Below are positions 8,380-16,842 of a stretch of DNA of 32,462 bases, piece after piece. Position numbers and translations under genes: made by a program. The stretch is from Oscillatoriales cyanobacterium (GTDB lineage: Bacteria; Cyanobacteriota; Cyanobacteriia; Cyanobacteriales; Laspinemataceae), in NCBI GenBank assembly GCA_011390955.1, contig JAABRM010000075.1, positions 1-32,462 of the forward strand, in the 5' to 3' direction. The notes under the pieces were generated by a model. It saw only the letters and a program-made list of their open reading frames with translations, ran no database searches and had not been told where the DNA came from. Positions within the stretch are counted from its first letter, which is position 1. Every line of letters starts with the position of its first letter.

Positions 8380-11300
8380 ATGATCTACAAAATAGAACCA
8401 GAAATAATCACTCTTTTGGTACTAGAAGATTCGGAAACTGCTCGCACTATTTACCGTCGCTATCTTCGATCCCAAAGTGACTTTAATTGCCAGATTCTAG
8501 AGGCAACAACTCTGACCGAAGGTTGGCAAATTTGGCAACAGAATCGCCCCGACCTAGTATTAGTGGATGTAAACTTACCCGACGGCAGCGGGCTGGAATT
8601 TCTAGAGATGATGGGTGCAGATTATCCCGATCGCAACTTACCCGCCATTGTCCTCACCGCGAGGGATGATGAAGCAACCGTAATGCGAGCAATGGAATTG
8701 GGCGCTGCCGACTATTTAATTAAGGAGAATATCACCGCCATTGCCCTAAATATTTCTATCAGAAATCAGTTGCGTTATGCCGCAGCACTCAAACGGGAAA
8801 TAGCCCGATCGCAGCAACAAGAAGCAGCGATCGCCGAAGTTGCCCTACGAATTCGACAATCTCTGGACTTAGACGAAATTTTAACTTGTGCAGTTCGAGA
8901 AGTACGGGAAGTTTTATCCGTAGATCGGGCGGTAATTTATCAATTTAATCGTCATAATAACAGCGGTAAAATAGTGGCTGAGTCGGTGACTTATCCCTGG
9001 CGTTCTTGCCTGGATAGGGAATTAGAAGATAACTGTTTTGAGGATAAATTAGCCTTAGCATACCGAGAGGGCAGAATATTTGTTGCTAATGATATCTATA
9101 CCAGTAATTTAACTCCATGCCATCTACAACTTTTGGCAGAATTTCAAGTCAGGGCTAACATCGCCGTGCCGATTCTGCTGCCCAATACAGAATCGGCACC
9201 TTTGTGGGGTTTATTAATTGTTCATCAATGTAGCAGGTCGCGCAATTGGCAACAGACAAATATTCAGTTACTTCAACGATTATCGGTACAGTTAGCGATC
9301 GCCCTTCAACAGGCAGAACTCTATCAATCCCTGCACCACTTCAACGCTGAATTAGAACAGAAAGTCGCAGACCGCACCCAAGAACTGCGGTTTCTGGCGC
9401 AAACTGCCGAACTGGTTTGTCATATCGGGACGCAAATTCGTTCTTCCCTGGATTTACAGACCATTTTGGATACCACGGTGCGAGAAATTCGCGCCGCTTT
9501 GCAATGCGACCGTGTAATTATTTACCAACTCCGGGATGATTTTACTGGCAGCGTTGTCACTGAATCTATCTTAGAGGGGGGGCGATCGGTCTTGCACAGC
9601 GAAGCGTCAGACCCCTGTATCACCCCGGAATGGATCGAACCCTATCGCCAAGGTCGAATTCGCGTAGTCCGGGATATCTACCAGGAAGCAATGACCATTT
9701 GCCATCAAGAACTGCTGCTAGGCTTTGACATTCGGGCTAAATTGATGGTGCCGATTGTCGTAGAAGAACGACTTTGGGGGCTGATGATTGCCAGCCACCG
9801 CGATCGCCCCCGTGAATGGCAATCTACGGAAATTGAAATGGTGCGGCAATTGTCGATTCAGGTAGCGATCGCGATTAAACAAGCCACCATCTACCAAAAA
9901 GCCCAAGCGGAAATCACCGATCGCCTCCAAGTGGAAACCAACATCAAGCAACTAAACCAGCAACTAGAAAACCGAGTCCAACAACGTACCGCCAAACTCC
10001 GACAACGAGAAGAAGAACTGCGGCACCTCTCCGATCGCTTAGAACTGGCGATTAAATCAGGGGCGATCGCGATCTGGGATTGGGATGTGGTAAATAATAT
10101 CCTCACTTGGGACGACCGGATGTATGAACTCTATGGCATCACAGGGGATGAATTTACCAATGTTTATGAAACCTGGGTCAGTCGCTTGCACCCGGAAGAC
10201 CGAACCTTGGGTCAGAATGCCATTCAGCAAGCCCTCGAAGGAACAAAAGACTACGATTTAGAATTTCGGGCGATTCTGCCGAACGGTCAAACTCGCTATA
10301 TCAAAGCATTCGCCCTAGTAAATCGAAATAGCCAAGGGCAACCGCAACGGATGGTGGGAATTAACTATGATATTACCCAGCAAAAACAGGCAGAGGCAAC
10401 TTTGCGTTCAAGCGAAGCCCACCTGCGAACCGCTCAACGAATTAGCAAGCTGGGGAGTTGGGAATATTATCCAAAAACCGGCCAAGTAACTTGGTCTGAG
10501 GAAACATTCAGAATCTTTGGACTCGACCCAAAAGCCCAAGAACTCACCTTGGAAACCATCACTCAGACGTTCCATCCCAGCGATCGCCTATTGCACGAAC
10601 GCGCCTTTCAGACCGCCATTGCCACCGCTAGTCCCTACAACATGGAACTGAGAGTCTATCGTCCCAATGGCTCCTTAGCTTATATTATGGCCAGAGGGGA
10701 ACCCATCTGCAACGCCGCCGGTATTGTCACCCAACTGGTCGGCACCGTCCAAGACGTAACCGAACGGAAACTGGCGGAAAAACAGCTACAACAAGCCCGT
10801 GATGCCGCCGAATATGCCAACCGAGCCAAAAGTGAATTTTTAGCTTTAATGAGCCACGAAATTCGCACCCCCATGAACGGAGTTTTAGGCTTGACATATT
10901 TAGCACTCAAAACTAACCCCACCCCAGTGCAGCGGGAATATTTAAGCAAGATTCAAAGTTCTGCCCAATCCTTGCTGCAAATTATCAACGATATTCTCGA
11001 TTTTTCCAAAATAGAAGCAGGAAAATTAGAGTTAGAATCAGCGCCATTTGAATTGGATGAAATTCTCAATAATATTAGCAATATTCTAGCCTTAAAAGCA
11101 GTTGAAAAAGGCATAGAATTGATATTTAATATTGGGAAAAATGTGCCAAAATATTTAGTTGGGGATTCCTTGCGTTTATCTCAGGTATTAATCAACTTGA
11201 CCGGCAACGCAGTCAAATTCACCGAAACAGGTAGTGTCGTAGTTTCTGTAGAAACCATCGATCCGGTTCCCCCCTTATTAAGGGTGGATAATTTTCCCTT

Positions 11301-13383
11301 TCAAAGGGGGACTAGGGAGGATTATCCCGCTCCGGTTCCCCCCTTTCAAAGGGGGGCTAGGGGGGATTATCCGGCTAAAACTATCACCCTAAAATTCATG
11401 GTACGGGATACGGGCATTGGCATGAACCCATCGCAAATTAACTCCTTATTTGAAGCCTTCACCCAAGCGGATCCCTCCATCAGTCGCAAATACAGCGGCA
11501 CCGGATTGGGACTAGCCATTTGTCAAAGACTGGTTAAACTCATGGGGGGCAATATTGGGGTAGAAAGCCAACTGAATCGCGGCAGCAATTTTTACTTTGA
11601 AATCCAACTCGGTTATGTTTCTGAATCTCAGGTACAAGAAACAATCCCCACTCCCGACTTGCGGGAGATCAAATCTTTGGTAGTCGATGATAATTCCCAA
11701 GTTCGCGATGTCTTAATTCATGTTTTGGAATCTTTCTCGTTTCGCGTCACTGCCGCCAGTTCTGGGTTGGAAGCATTGGAACTCCTGCGGCGATCGCCAG
11801 AATCCGATCCTTTTGAACTGGTCTTAATTGACTGGTGTATGTCCGATATGGACGGCATCGAAACCAGCCAACAAATCAAAGCCGACCCCAACCTCGCCCA
11901 TATTCCCCATATCCTGATGGTGACAGCCTATCATCGGGCAGATATCTGGGAATTAGCCGCTGCTGCGGGAATTGAGGCTATATTGCCCAAACCCGTTGAC
12001 CGTTCCAGATTATTTGAATCTATTCTGGAAGTGTTTGGCCATCAGACTGCCAATCAATTCAGAAAGTCTAAACCGTCGGTGAAACCGGAAAAACTGAGCC
12101 CGATCAGAGGGGCGCGGATTTTGCTGGTAGAAGATAATGAGGTAAATCAGCAAATTGCCCAAGAACTGCTACAAATTGTGGGATTAAATGTAGAGGTTGC
12201 GCCTAACGGTGTTGTCGCTTTGGCAAAAGTCCAAGGGCAAAATTACGATTTAATTCTGATGGACATTCGGATGCCAGAGATGAATGGTCTAGAGGCAACC
12301 CAACGGATTCGGAGTTTAGCTCAAATAGGCAATCTGGAAACCGAGCGATTTGCTACGGTGCCCATTATTGCTATGACCGCTCATGCCATGAGTGCGGATA
12401 AAGTCAAAAGTCTGGAAGCGGGGATGAATGACCATGTTTCTAAGCCCGTGAACCCCGAAGAGTTATATGCGGTGCTGGTGAAGTGGATTGCCCCCTTGGG
12501 GCAGGGGAGCGGGGAGGTAGGGGAGCCCGCCATCAGCAGAGGTGCAGGAGAGCAGAGGAGCAGAGGAGCCCGCCATCAGCCCGCCATCAGCAGAGGAGCA
12601 GGGGTGCAGGGGAGCAGAGGAGATGAGAAAAAATTCCCCCCTACACCCTACACCCTACACCCTACACCGATGGCGGCCGAAAGCACCCCTGCACCCCTGC
12701 TCCCCAGTCTCCCCGGTCTGAATGTGAATGCAGGCTTATCCCGCATGGGGGGAGATTGGACTGTTTATCAGCGCATCCTGGAAAGGTTTTACTCGATTCA
12801 CCGAGAGTCCGATCGGGAAATTCAAGGGGCGTTAGATCGACAAGATTGGTCGGAGGCGTTTTATCTGGTGCATACCCTGAAAGGTTCTGCGGGGAATATC
12901 GGCGCTGATTCGGTGTTTCAAGCAGCGGGGGATTTGGAGTCAGATTTGCAACAGGCAACGGCGAACAATTCACCACCGATTAATCCACCGATTGATTTAG
13001 ACTTGTTAGCCGCCAAAAGTCAGGCTTTAGCCCGGTGTCTTCAGCAAGTGAGGACGAGCATCTCGGCGATGATTTCGGGTAGAGACGAAGAGGGAACCGC
13101 CCTTAAAGAACCGGAAGCGCAGGGTAGGGGCGATTCGCGATTCGCCCCTACCGTAGAGAAGGAAATCGATCGCCCACAGGTGATTCTTTTGGTGGCGGAA
13201 ATCACCAGTCTGCTGGAAACGGATTTGGTAGAAGCGATCGCCCGTTTAGAAACCCTCAAGGCGCAGGTGACAGGGACTCCTTTTCAAGCTAAATTACAGG
13301 CAGTGGCAGAGTGCTTAATCGAGTTTGATACCGATCGCGCACAAACTTTGCTCGACGAGATTGGCAAAAGCTTAGAAAATTAA
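8380..13383 (+). CDS. Multidomain hybrid histidine kinase with two cyanobacteriochrome-type GAF domains
   Basis: A 1667-residue sensor kinase and phosphorelay protein. Domains: REC 10-130 (Asp63, Lys115); GAF1 152-315 with DNCF (Cys219) and CH (Cys247-His248); GAF2 343-505 with DPCI (Cys413) and CH (Cys441-His442); PAS 545-670; PAS 675-800; HisKA with SHEIRTP (His826); HATPase (Asn943, DTGIG at about 1010, GTGLGLAI at about 1040); REC 1098-1220 (Asp1151, Lys1204); REC 1243-1375 (Asp1295, Lys1355); HPt about 1447-1560 with HTLKGSAGN (His1498). The paired cysteines are those of DXCF cyanobacteriochromes, which bind a bilin and respond to violet-to-green light. GAF2 has Ile in place of Phe. Three repeat insertions interrupt it in frame: residues 962-999 inside the HATPase domain, 1374-1447 between REC3 and HPt, and about 1580-1590. 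First gene of a kinase operon; no membrane segment, so cytoplasmic. The ATG follows a repeat array with no ribosome site. Confidence 0.93.
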   Translation: MIYKIEPEIITLLVLEDSETARTIYRRYLRSQSDFNCQILEATTLTEGWQIWQQNRPDLVLVDVNLPDGSGLEFLEMMGADYPDRNLPAIVLTARDDEATVMRAMELGAADYLIKENITAIALNISIRNQLRYAAALKREIARSQQQEAAIAEVALRIRQSLDLDEILTCAVREVREVLSVDRAVIYQFNRHNNSGKIVAESVTYPWRSCLDRELEDNCFEDKLALAYREGRIFVANDIYTSNLTPCHLQLLAEFQVRANIAVPILLPNTESAPLWGLLIVHQCSRSRNWQQTNIQLLQRLSVQLAIALQQAELYQSLHHFNAELEQKVADRTQELRFLAQTAELVCHIGTQIRSSLDLQTILDTTVREIRAALQCDRVIIYQLRDDFTGSVVTESILEGGRSVLHSEASDPCITPEWIEPYRQGRIRVVRDIYQEAMTICHQELLLGFDIRAKLMVPIVVEERLWGLMIASHRDRPREWQSTEIEMVRQLSIQVAIAIKQATIYQKAQAEITDRLQVETNIKQLNQQLENRVQQRTAKLRQREEELRHLSDRLELAIKSGAIAIWDWDVVNNILTWDDRMYELYGITGDEFTNVYETWVSRLHPEDRTLGQNAIQQALEGTKDYDLEFRAILPNGQTRYIKAFALVNRNSQGQPQRMVGINYDITQQKQAEATLRSSEAHLRTAQRISKLGSWEYYPKTGQVTWSEETFRIFGLDPKAQELTLETITQTFHPSDRLLHERAFQTAIATASPYNMELRVYRPNGSLAYIMARGEPICNAAGIVTQLVGTVQDVTERKLAEKQLQQARDAAEYANRAKSEFLALMSHEIRTPMNGVLGLTYLALKTNPTPVQREYLSKIQSSAQSLLQIINDILDFSKIEAGKLELESAPFELDEILNNISNILALKAVEKGIELIFNIGKNVPKYLVGDSLRLSQVLINLTGNAVKFTETGSVVVSVETIDPVPPLLRVDNFPFQRGTREDYPAPVPPFQRGARGDYPAKTITLKFMVRDTGIGMNPSQINSLFEAFTQADPSISRKYSGTGLGLAICQRLVKLMGGNIGVESQLNRGSNFYFEIQLGYVSESQVQETIPTPDLREIKSLVVDDNSQVRDVLIHVLESFSFRVTAASSGLEALELLRRSPESDPFELVLIDWCMSDMDGIETSQQIKADPNLAHIPHILMVTAYHRADIWELAAAAGIEAILPKPVDRSRLFESILEVFGHQTANQFRKSKPSVKPEKLSPIRGARILLVEDNEVNQQIAQELLQIVGLNVEVAPNGVVALAKVQGQNYDLILMDIRMPEMNGLEATQRIRSLAQIGNLETERFATVPIIAMTAHAMSADKVKSLEAGMNDHVSKPVNPEELYAVLVKWIAPLGQGSGEVGEPAISRGAGEQRSRGARHQPAISRGAGVQGSRGDEKKFPPTPYTLHPTPMAAESTPAPLLPSLPGLNVNAGLSRMGGDWTVYQRILERFYSIHRESDREIQGALDRQDWSEAFYLVHTLKGSAGNIGADSVFQAAGDLESDLQQATANNSPPINPPIDLDLLAAKSQALARCLQQVRTSISAMISGRDEEGTALKEPEAQGRGDSRFAPTVEKEIDRPQVILLVAEITSLLETDLVEAIARLETLKAQVTGTPFQAKLQAVAECLIEFDTDRAQTLLDEIGKSLEN
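11263..11376 (+). repeat. Two tandem copies of a C-run/G-run palindromic element inside the HATPase domain
   Basis: Copy 1 (11263-11331) and copy 2 (11332-11376) both start CCGGTTCCCCCC. They contain CCCTTTCAAAGGG palindromes, an (A/C)TAGGG(A/G)GG run and end GATTATCC(C/G)GCT. They encode residues about 962-999, including PVPPFQRGARGDYPA, between a strand ending VVVSVETI and the resumed kinase sequence ITLKFMVRDTGIGM. A related palindrome lies in intergenic DNA at 26522-26541. The frame is kept. Confidence 0.85.
12499..12720 (+). repeat. In-frame repeat linker: GCAGAGGA octamers and TACACCC heptamers
   Basis: Between REC3 and HPt of the kinase the DNA is made of imperfect GCAGAGGA/GGGGAGCA units interrupted by CCCGCCATCAG copies, then about four TACACCC units (12640-12668), then a C-rich CACCCCTGC stretch. 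The peptide is a hydrophilic linker (ISRGAGEQRSRGARHQ, then PTPYTLHPTP). Confidence 0.88.
13123..13152 (+). repeat. Palindromic element within the kinase C-terminus
   Basis: GGTAGGGGCGA (13123-13133) and its exact inverse (13142-13152) around TTCGCGAT. It encodes GRGDSRFAPT in a weakly conserved region after the HPt domain. Related GTAGGGGCGAA sequence occurs near 24069. Confidence 0.8.
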
Positions 13384-13389
13384 TAATTA

Positions 13390-13459
13390 ACAATTGATAA
13401 TTGATAATTATTAATTAACAATTATCAATTCCTCTCGTTCCCAGACGTAGCCTGGGAAC
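13390..13459 (+). repeat. AT-rich heptamers and hairpin after the first kinase gene
   Basis: ATTGATA units with an inverted partner (AATTGATAATTG and CAATTATCAATT) follow the stop codon within 10 nt. Then comes a perfect hairpin, GTTCCCAG (13437-13444), a 7-nt loop and CTGGGAAC (13452-13459). It may slow or end transcription or stabilise the message, but lacks a T-run. Confidence 0.65.
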
Positions 13460-13464
13460 TAGGG

Positions 13465-13593
13465 AAACTAACAAACAACAACCAACAACCAACAAACAAC
13501 AAACAACAACCAACAATCAACAACCAACAACCAACAAACAACAACCAACAATCAACAACCAACAACCAACAAACAACGAACAACAATCAATCA
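13465..13593 (+). repeat. A/C-rich heptamer array before the second kinase gene
   Basis: About 18 tandem 7-nt units of CAACCAA, CAAACAA and CAATCAA type, in the mRNA sense of the downstream gene and ending 3 nt before its GTG start. Confidence 0.9.
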
Positions 13594-13595
13594 AA

Positions 13596-15245
13596 GTGAC
13601 AGATTCTCAACCGATTAAACCGAAAATTTTAATTGTCGATGATAGTCCAGATAACTTACAAGTGCTGATGCAGCTTTTGAAAGAGGACTATGCGATCGTC
13701 GCCGCGACTACCGGGGAAAAGGCTCTGCAACTGGCAGTGAGAGCCCCTGGCCCGGATTTGATTATTCTCGATGTGGTGATGCCGGTGATGGACGGCTATG
13801 AAGTTTGCACTCGCTTAAAGGCGAATCCCGATACCCAGGGGATTCCTGTATTGTTCGTCACCGCTTTGAGTGAGGTGGGCAATGAAACCAGGGGGTTTGA
13901 GTTAGGGGCGATCGACTATATTACTAAGCCGTTTAGTCCCCCAGTGGTTAAAGCCCGGATTAAAAGTCACTTAACCATTCAGCGGCTCAATCAGGAGTTG
14001 CAGCAAAAAAACAGCGAACTAGCCCGCGCTACCCGGATGAAAGATGAGTTTCTGGCGAATATGAGCCACGAACTCCGCACCCCCCTGAATGCGATTTTGG
14101 GCATGGTGGAGGGGCTGCAAGAGGGGGTGTTTGGGGATGTCAATCAGGGACAAGTTAAGGCATTACAAACTATTGAACGCAGCGGCTCTCATTTGTTGGC
14201 TTTAATTAACGATATTCTGGATGTGGCGAAAATCGAAGCCGGTCAACTGGTGTTGGACATTGCCCCGACGGCGATCGCGCCTTTGTGCCAATCCAGTCTG
14301 GCATTTATTAAGCAGCAAGCTTATCAAAAACAAATCCAGTTAGAGACGAAACTGCCACCGCATTTACCAGAGTTGGCGATCGACGAGCGGCGCATCCGTC
14401 AAGTGTTAATTAATTTACTGAATAATGCGGTTAAATTTACCCCGGAAGGAGGACGCATTGCTTTAGAGGTTAGTTTGTCACCAGCCCAGGGTTACCAGAT
14501 GCTAAGAATTGCGGTGACTGATACGGGAATTGGGATTGCCCCAGAGAATGCCCGGAAGTTGTTTCAACCGTTTATTCAAATTGATAGTGCTCTGAATCGG
14601 CAATATACGGGGACGGGGCTGGGACTGGCTTTGGTGAAGCGCATTGTGGAACTGCACGGGGGGCAAGTGGGACTCACTAGCGAGGTGGGGGCGGGCAGTT
14701 GCTTCACCGTTGACTTGCCTTTTGTCAGCAGAGGAGCAGGGGAGCAGGGGAGCCCGCCGTCGGCAGAGGAGCAGAGGAGCAGAGGAGCAGAGGAGCAGAG
14801 GAGCAGAGGAGCCCGCCATCAGAAAAATTCTCCCCCGCTCCCCCGCTCCCCCGTTCCCCAAGAATCCCCGTTAATCTTGTTGGCTGAGGATAATGAGGCT
14901 AATATTAGTACGATTTCCAGTTATTTGAGGGCAAAAGGCTATCGCTTGATTTTGGCCAAAAACGGACATGAGGCGATCGCGACTGCGATGTCCGCACAGC
15001 CGGATTTGATTCTGATGGATATTCAAATGCCGGGGATGGATGGACTGGAAGCAATGAAACAAATTCGCCGCGATCGCACTTTGGTAGATGTGCCAATTGT
15101 TGCCCTGACTGCTTTGGCAATGGCAGGCGATCGGGAAAAGTGTTTGGCGGCTGGTGCCAATGATTACCTAAGTAAGCCCGTGAAACTGAAACAACTGACG
15201 AATATTATTCAACAACTATTGGCTGTCCAGAAAAACAAGCAATGA
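13596..15245 (+). CDS. Hybrid sensor histidine kinase (REC-HisKA-HATPase-REC)
   Basis: A 549-residue cytoplasmic two-component protein with no sensor domain other than receivers. REC1 is residues 9-125, with DD15-16, Asp59 as phosphate acceptor and Lys111. A short coiled linker leads to HisKA with NMSHELRTP (His158). The HATPase domain has Asn277, DTGIGIAP (309) and GTGLGLAL (339). REC2 is 426-545 with Asp475 and Lys527. Residues about 378-425 are a repeat-derived linker (octamer array 14727-14862). The N-terminal receiver suggests it is driven by phosphoryl transfer, plausibly from the HPt of the upstream kinase; that is inference. The start is GTG at 13596, directly after the A/C repeat array and with no ribosome site. 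The gene overlaps the next one by ATGA. Confidence 0.93.
   Translation: MTDSQPIKPKILIVDDSPDNLQVLMQLLKEDYAIVAATTGEKALQLAVRAPGPDLIILDVVMPVMDGYEVCTRLKANPDTQGIPVLFVTALSEVGNETRGFELGAIDYITKPFSPPVVKARIKSHLTIQRLNQELQQKNSELARATRMKDEFLANMSHELRTPLNAILGMVEGLQEGVFGDVNQGQVKALQTIERSGSHLLALINDILDVAKIEAGQLVLDIAPTAIAPLCQSSLAFIKQQAYQKQIQLETKLPPHLPELAIDERRIRQVLINLLNNAVKFTPEGGRIALEVSLSPAQGYQMLRIAVTDTGIGIAPENARKLFQPFIQIDSALNRQYTGTGLGLALVKRIVELHGGQVGLTSEVGAGSCFTVDLPFVSRGAGEQGSPPSAEEQRSRGAEEQRSRGARHQKNSPPLPRSPVPQESPLILLAEDNEANISTISSYLRAKGYRLILAKNGHEAIATAMSAQPDLILMDIQMPGMDGLEAMKQIRRDRTLVDVPIVALTALAMAGDREKCLAAGANDYLSKPVKLKQLTNIIQQLLAVQKNKQ
14727..14862 (+). repeat. GCAGAGGA octamer array inside the second kinase
   Basis: Tandem GCAGAGGA units, with a CCCGCCGTCGG interruption and a C-rich CCCCGCTC tail. 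The array is translated as EEQRSRGA octapeptides at the boundary between the HATPase and receiver domains. Confidence 0.9.
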
Positions 15246-16339
15246 ATCGATCTATTTTAGTCATTGACGACGAACCGGATAATTTTGATGTGATTGAAAC
15301 CCTCTTGAACCAGCAAGACTATGAGTTGCATTACGCTGCCAACGGACAAGAGGCAATTGACTCCCTAGACATTTACCAGCCAGATTTGATTCTGCTGGAT
15401 GTGATGATGCCCGGAATAGATGGCATCGAAGTTTGTCGCCAAATTAAAGCCATGTCAAAATGGCAAGCTACTCCGATTATTATGGTCACGGCATTAGACT
15501 CAAAATCAGACCTTGCCCGTTGCTTGAATGCCGGGGCAGACGACTTTATTAGTAAACCCATCAATGCTCTAGAATTGCGAGCTAGAGTTCACTCAATGTT
15601 GCGGATTAAGCAACAGTATGATGACCTGCAATCCTTGCTCAAATTGCGGGAAGATATGGTACAAATGCTAATTCACGATTTACGCAATCCTCTGACTGGA
15701 ATATTGTTAAATTTGGAAATCCTCAGAGATCCTGATTATCCCAAAGAAAAGCATCCATATAAACTGGATCAACTTTATAATTCTGCATCAATATTGGGGG
15801 GGTTAATTGATGATTTATTGCAAATGGCTTTAATCGAGTCGGATCGAATTCATCTCAATTTAACTGAAGTAGATATAGGCGATTTAATTCAGTCTGCGGT
15901 AGGCAAATTTGAGAGTATCGCCGCGCAAAGAAACCTGGCGATTGTAGTTCAATTGCCGGAATCAAACCAGCGAAAAATATCCGTCGATCCGCCTCTGTTC
16001 CAGAGAGTTATCGATAACTTACTCTCCAATGCGATTAAGTTTTCTCCCCGCAGGAGTCAAATTATCATTAATGTAGAATTCCTCAAGACCAATATTAAAA
16101 TCCAGACGATCGACTCTGGTCCAGGTGTCCCCGTTGAATTGCAAAAAACTATTTTTAGGAAGTACGAAATTGGCACAAGGATGCCTGATGTTGCTCAAAT
16201 TGGATTAGGTTTGGCTTTCTGCAAAATGGTAGTTGAAGCTCACCAAGGCGAAATTCAGGTAATGAATAATCAGCCAAAAGGATCTATTTTTGAAATAACT
16301 CTCCGCTCCGCAGAAACCGGGGTTATTTCCGCATATTGA
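15242..16339 (+). CDS. Response-regulator/histidine kinase fusion (REC-HisKA-HATPase)
   Basis: 365 residues. The receiver is residues 4-120, with DDEPDN at 9-14, Asp53 as acceptor and Lys105. HisKA follows, with the phosphorylation motif IHDLRNPLTG (His145), and an HATPase domain with Asn263, DSGPGVP (291) and IGLGLAFC (320). There is no output domain and no membrane segment. It overlaps the stop of the preceding kinase by 4 nt (ATGA), implying translational coupling. With the two genes before it, this makes a three-kinase unit in which five receivers and one HPt are available for relay, but no DNA-binding or other effector is encoded nearby. The partner is therefore probably elsewhere in the genome. 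Confidence 0.92.
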   Translation: MNRSILVIDDEPDNFDVIETLLNQQDYELHYAANGQEAIDSLDIYQPDLILLDVMMPGIDGIEVCRQIKAMSKWQATPIIMVTALDSKSDLARCLNAGADDFISKPINALELRARVHSMLRIKQQYDDLQSLLKLREDMVQMLIHDLRNPLTGILLNLEILRDPDYPKEKHPYKLDQLYNSASILGGLIDDLLQMALIESDRIHLNLTEVDIGDLIQSAVGKFESIAAQRNLAIVVQLPESNQRKISVDPPLFQRVIDNLLSNAIKFSPRRSQIIINVEFLKTNIKIQTIDSGPGVPVELQKTIFRKYEIGTRMPDVAQIGLGLAFCKMVVEAHQGEIQVMNNQPKGSIFEITLRSAETGVISAY

Positions 16340-16341
16340 AT

Positions 16342-16369
16342 GTCGGGTGGGCAATATTGCCCACCCGAC
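16342..16369 (+). repeat. Perfect 28-nt palindrome after the kinase operon
   Basis: Two 14-nt inverse halves meet at CAATATTG; each outer half contains GTCGGGTGGG. It lies 2 nt after the kinase stop codon, so it can act as a hairpin at the 3' end of that message. It belongs to the same family as the copy at 17294-17316. Confidence 0.85.
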
Positions 16370-16400
16370 GCAATATTTCTAAGGAGGCATTAAAAAAGTA

Positions 16401-16616
16401 ATGACTGAACGAACTGATGAAGATAAGATGATTGAACGATTGACTATTCATAAAAATCTGATTGGATGGATCATTAAACAACTTGAAGCAGAAGGAATTC
16501 CATGTAAAAAAACTACAGGTAATGATAGCAATGGAGATATCCTGTATGTGAATCCAGAAGACGAACCCAAAGTCAAAGCAATTATTCGCAAAATTCAGCA
16601 ACAGTATAACCCTTAA
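16401..16616 (+). CDS. Small protein of unknown function (71 residues)
   Basis: Not recognised. The protein starts MTERTDEDKMIERLTIHKNL, is charged and predicted soluble, with a helix-rich N-terminal half and a VNPEDEPKVKAIIRKIQQQ helix at the end. AGGAGG (16382-16387) lies 13 nt before the ATG, a little far but usable. It is the first of three small genes in a row (10-20 nt or less between them), starting 61 bp after the kinase operon, so it could be co-transcribed with the kinases or read from its own start. Confidence 0.65.
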   Translation: MTERTDEDKMIERLTIHKNLIGWIIKQLEAEGIPCKKTTGNDSNGDILYVNPEDEPKVKAIIRKIQQQYNP

Positions 16617-16635
16617 TTGTAGTTCGGTGAAATTC

Positions 16636-16842
16636 ATGCCTTATATTGAAATTAAAACTAGAAAATTAATCGATTCTACATTAGCCAAGCAAATTATCAA
16701 CAAAGGAACTGTCAGTGCAGTCTTAACCACTGGTAAAATTACCGGCCCTGCCAAAGCAGCATTTGATGAAGCGGATATCGCTTGGGCAGAAAACATCGAA
16801 GAAACTCAATTTTTAGAATATGAAGCACAGGAGGTAGAATAA
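16636..16842 (+). CDS. Small protein of unknown function (68 residues)
   Basis: Not recognised. The ATG at 16636 is preferred (MPYIEIKTRKLIDSTLA); an in-frame GTG at 16627 would add three residues. The layout, with a basic N-terminal strand, then NKGTVSAVLTTGKITGPAK, then an acidic C-terminus (AENIEETQFLEYEAQEVE), suggests a small alpha/beta fold. The last codons contain the AGGAGG that serves the next gene, whose ATG follows this stop codon with no gap, so the two are probably translationally coupled and functionally linked. Confidence 0.65.
   Translation: MPYIEIKTRKLIDSTLAKQIINKGTVSAVLTTGKITGPAKAAFDEADIAWAENIEETQFLEYEAQEVE

Noticed and set aside
13465-13593. Possible CRISPR array
   Set aside because: The units are 7 nt and contiguous with no spacers, and no cas gene is present.
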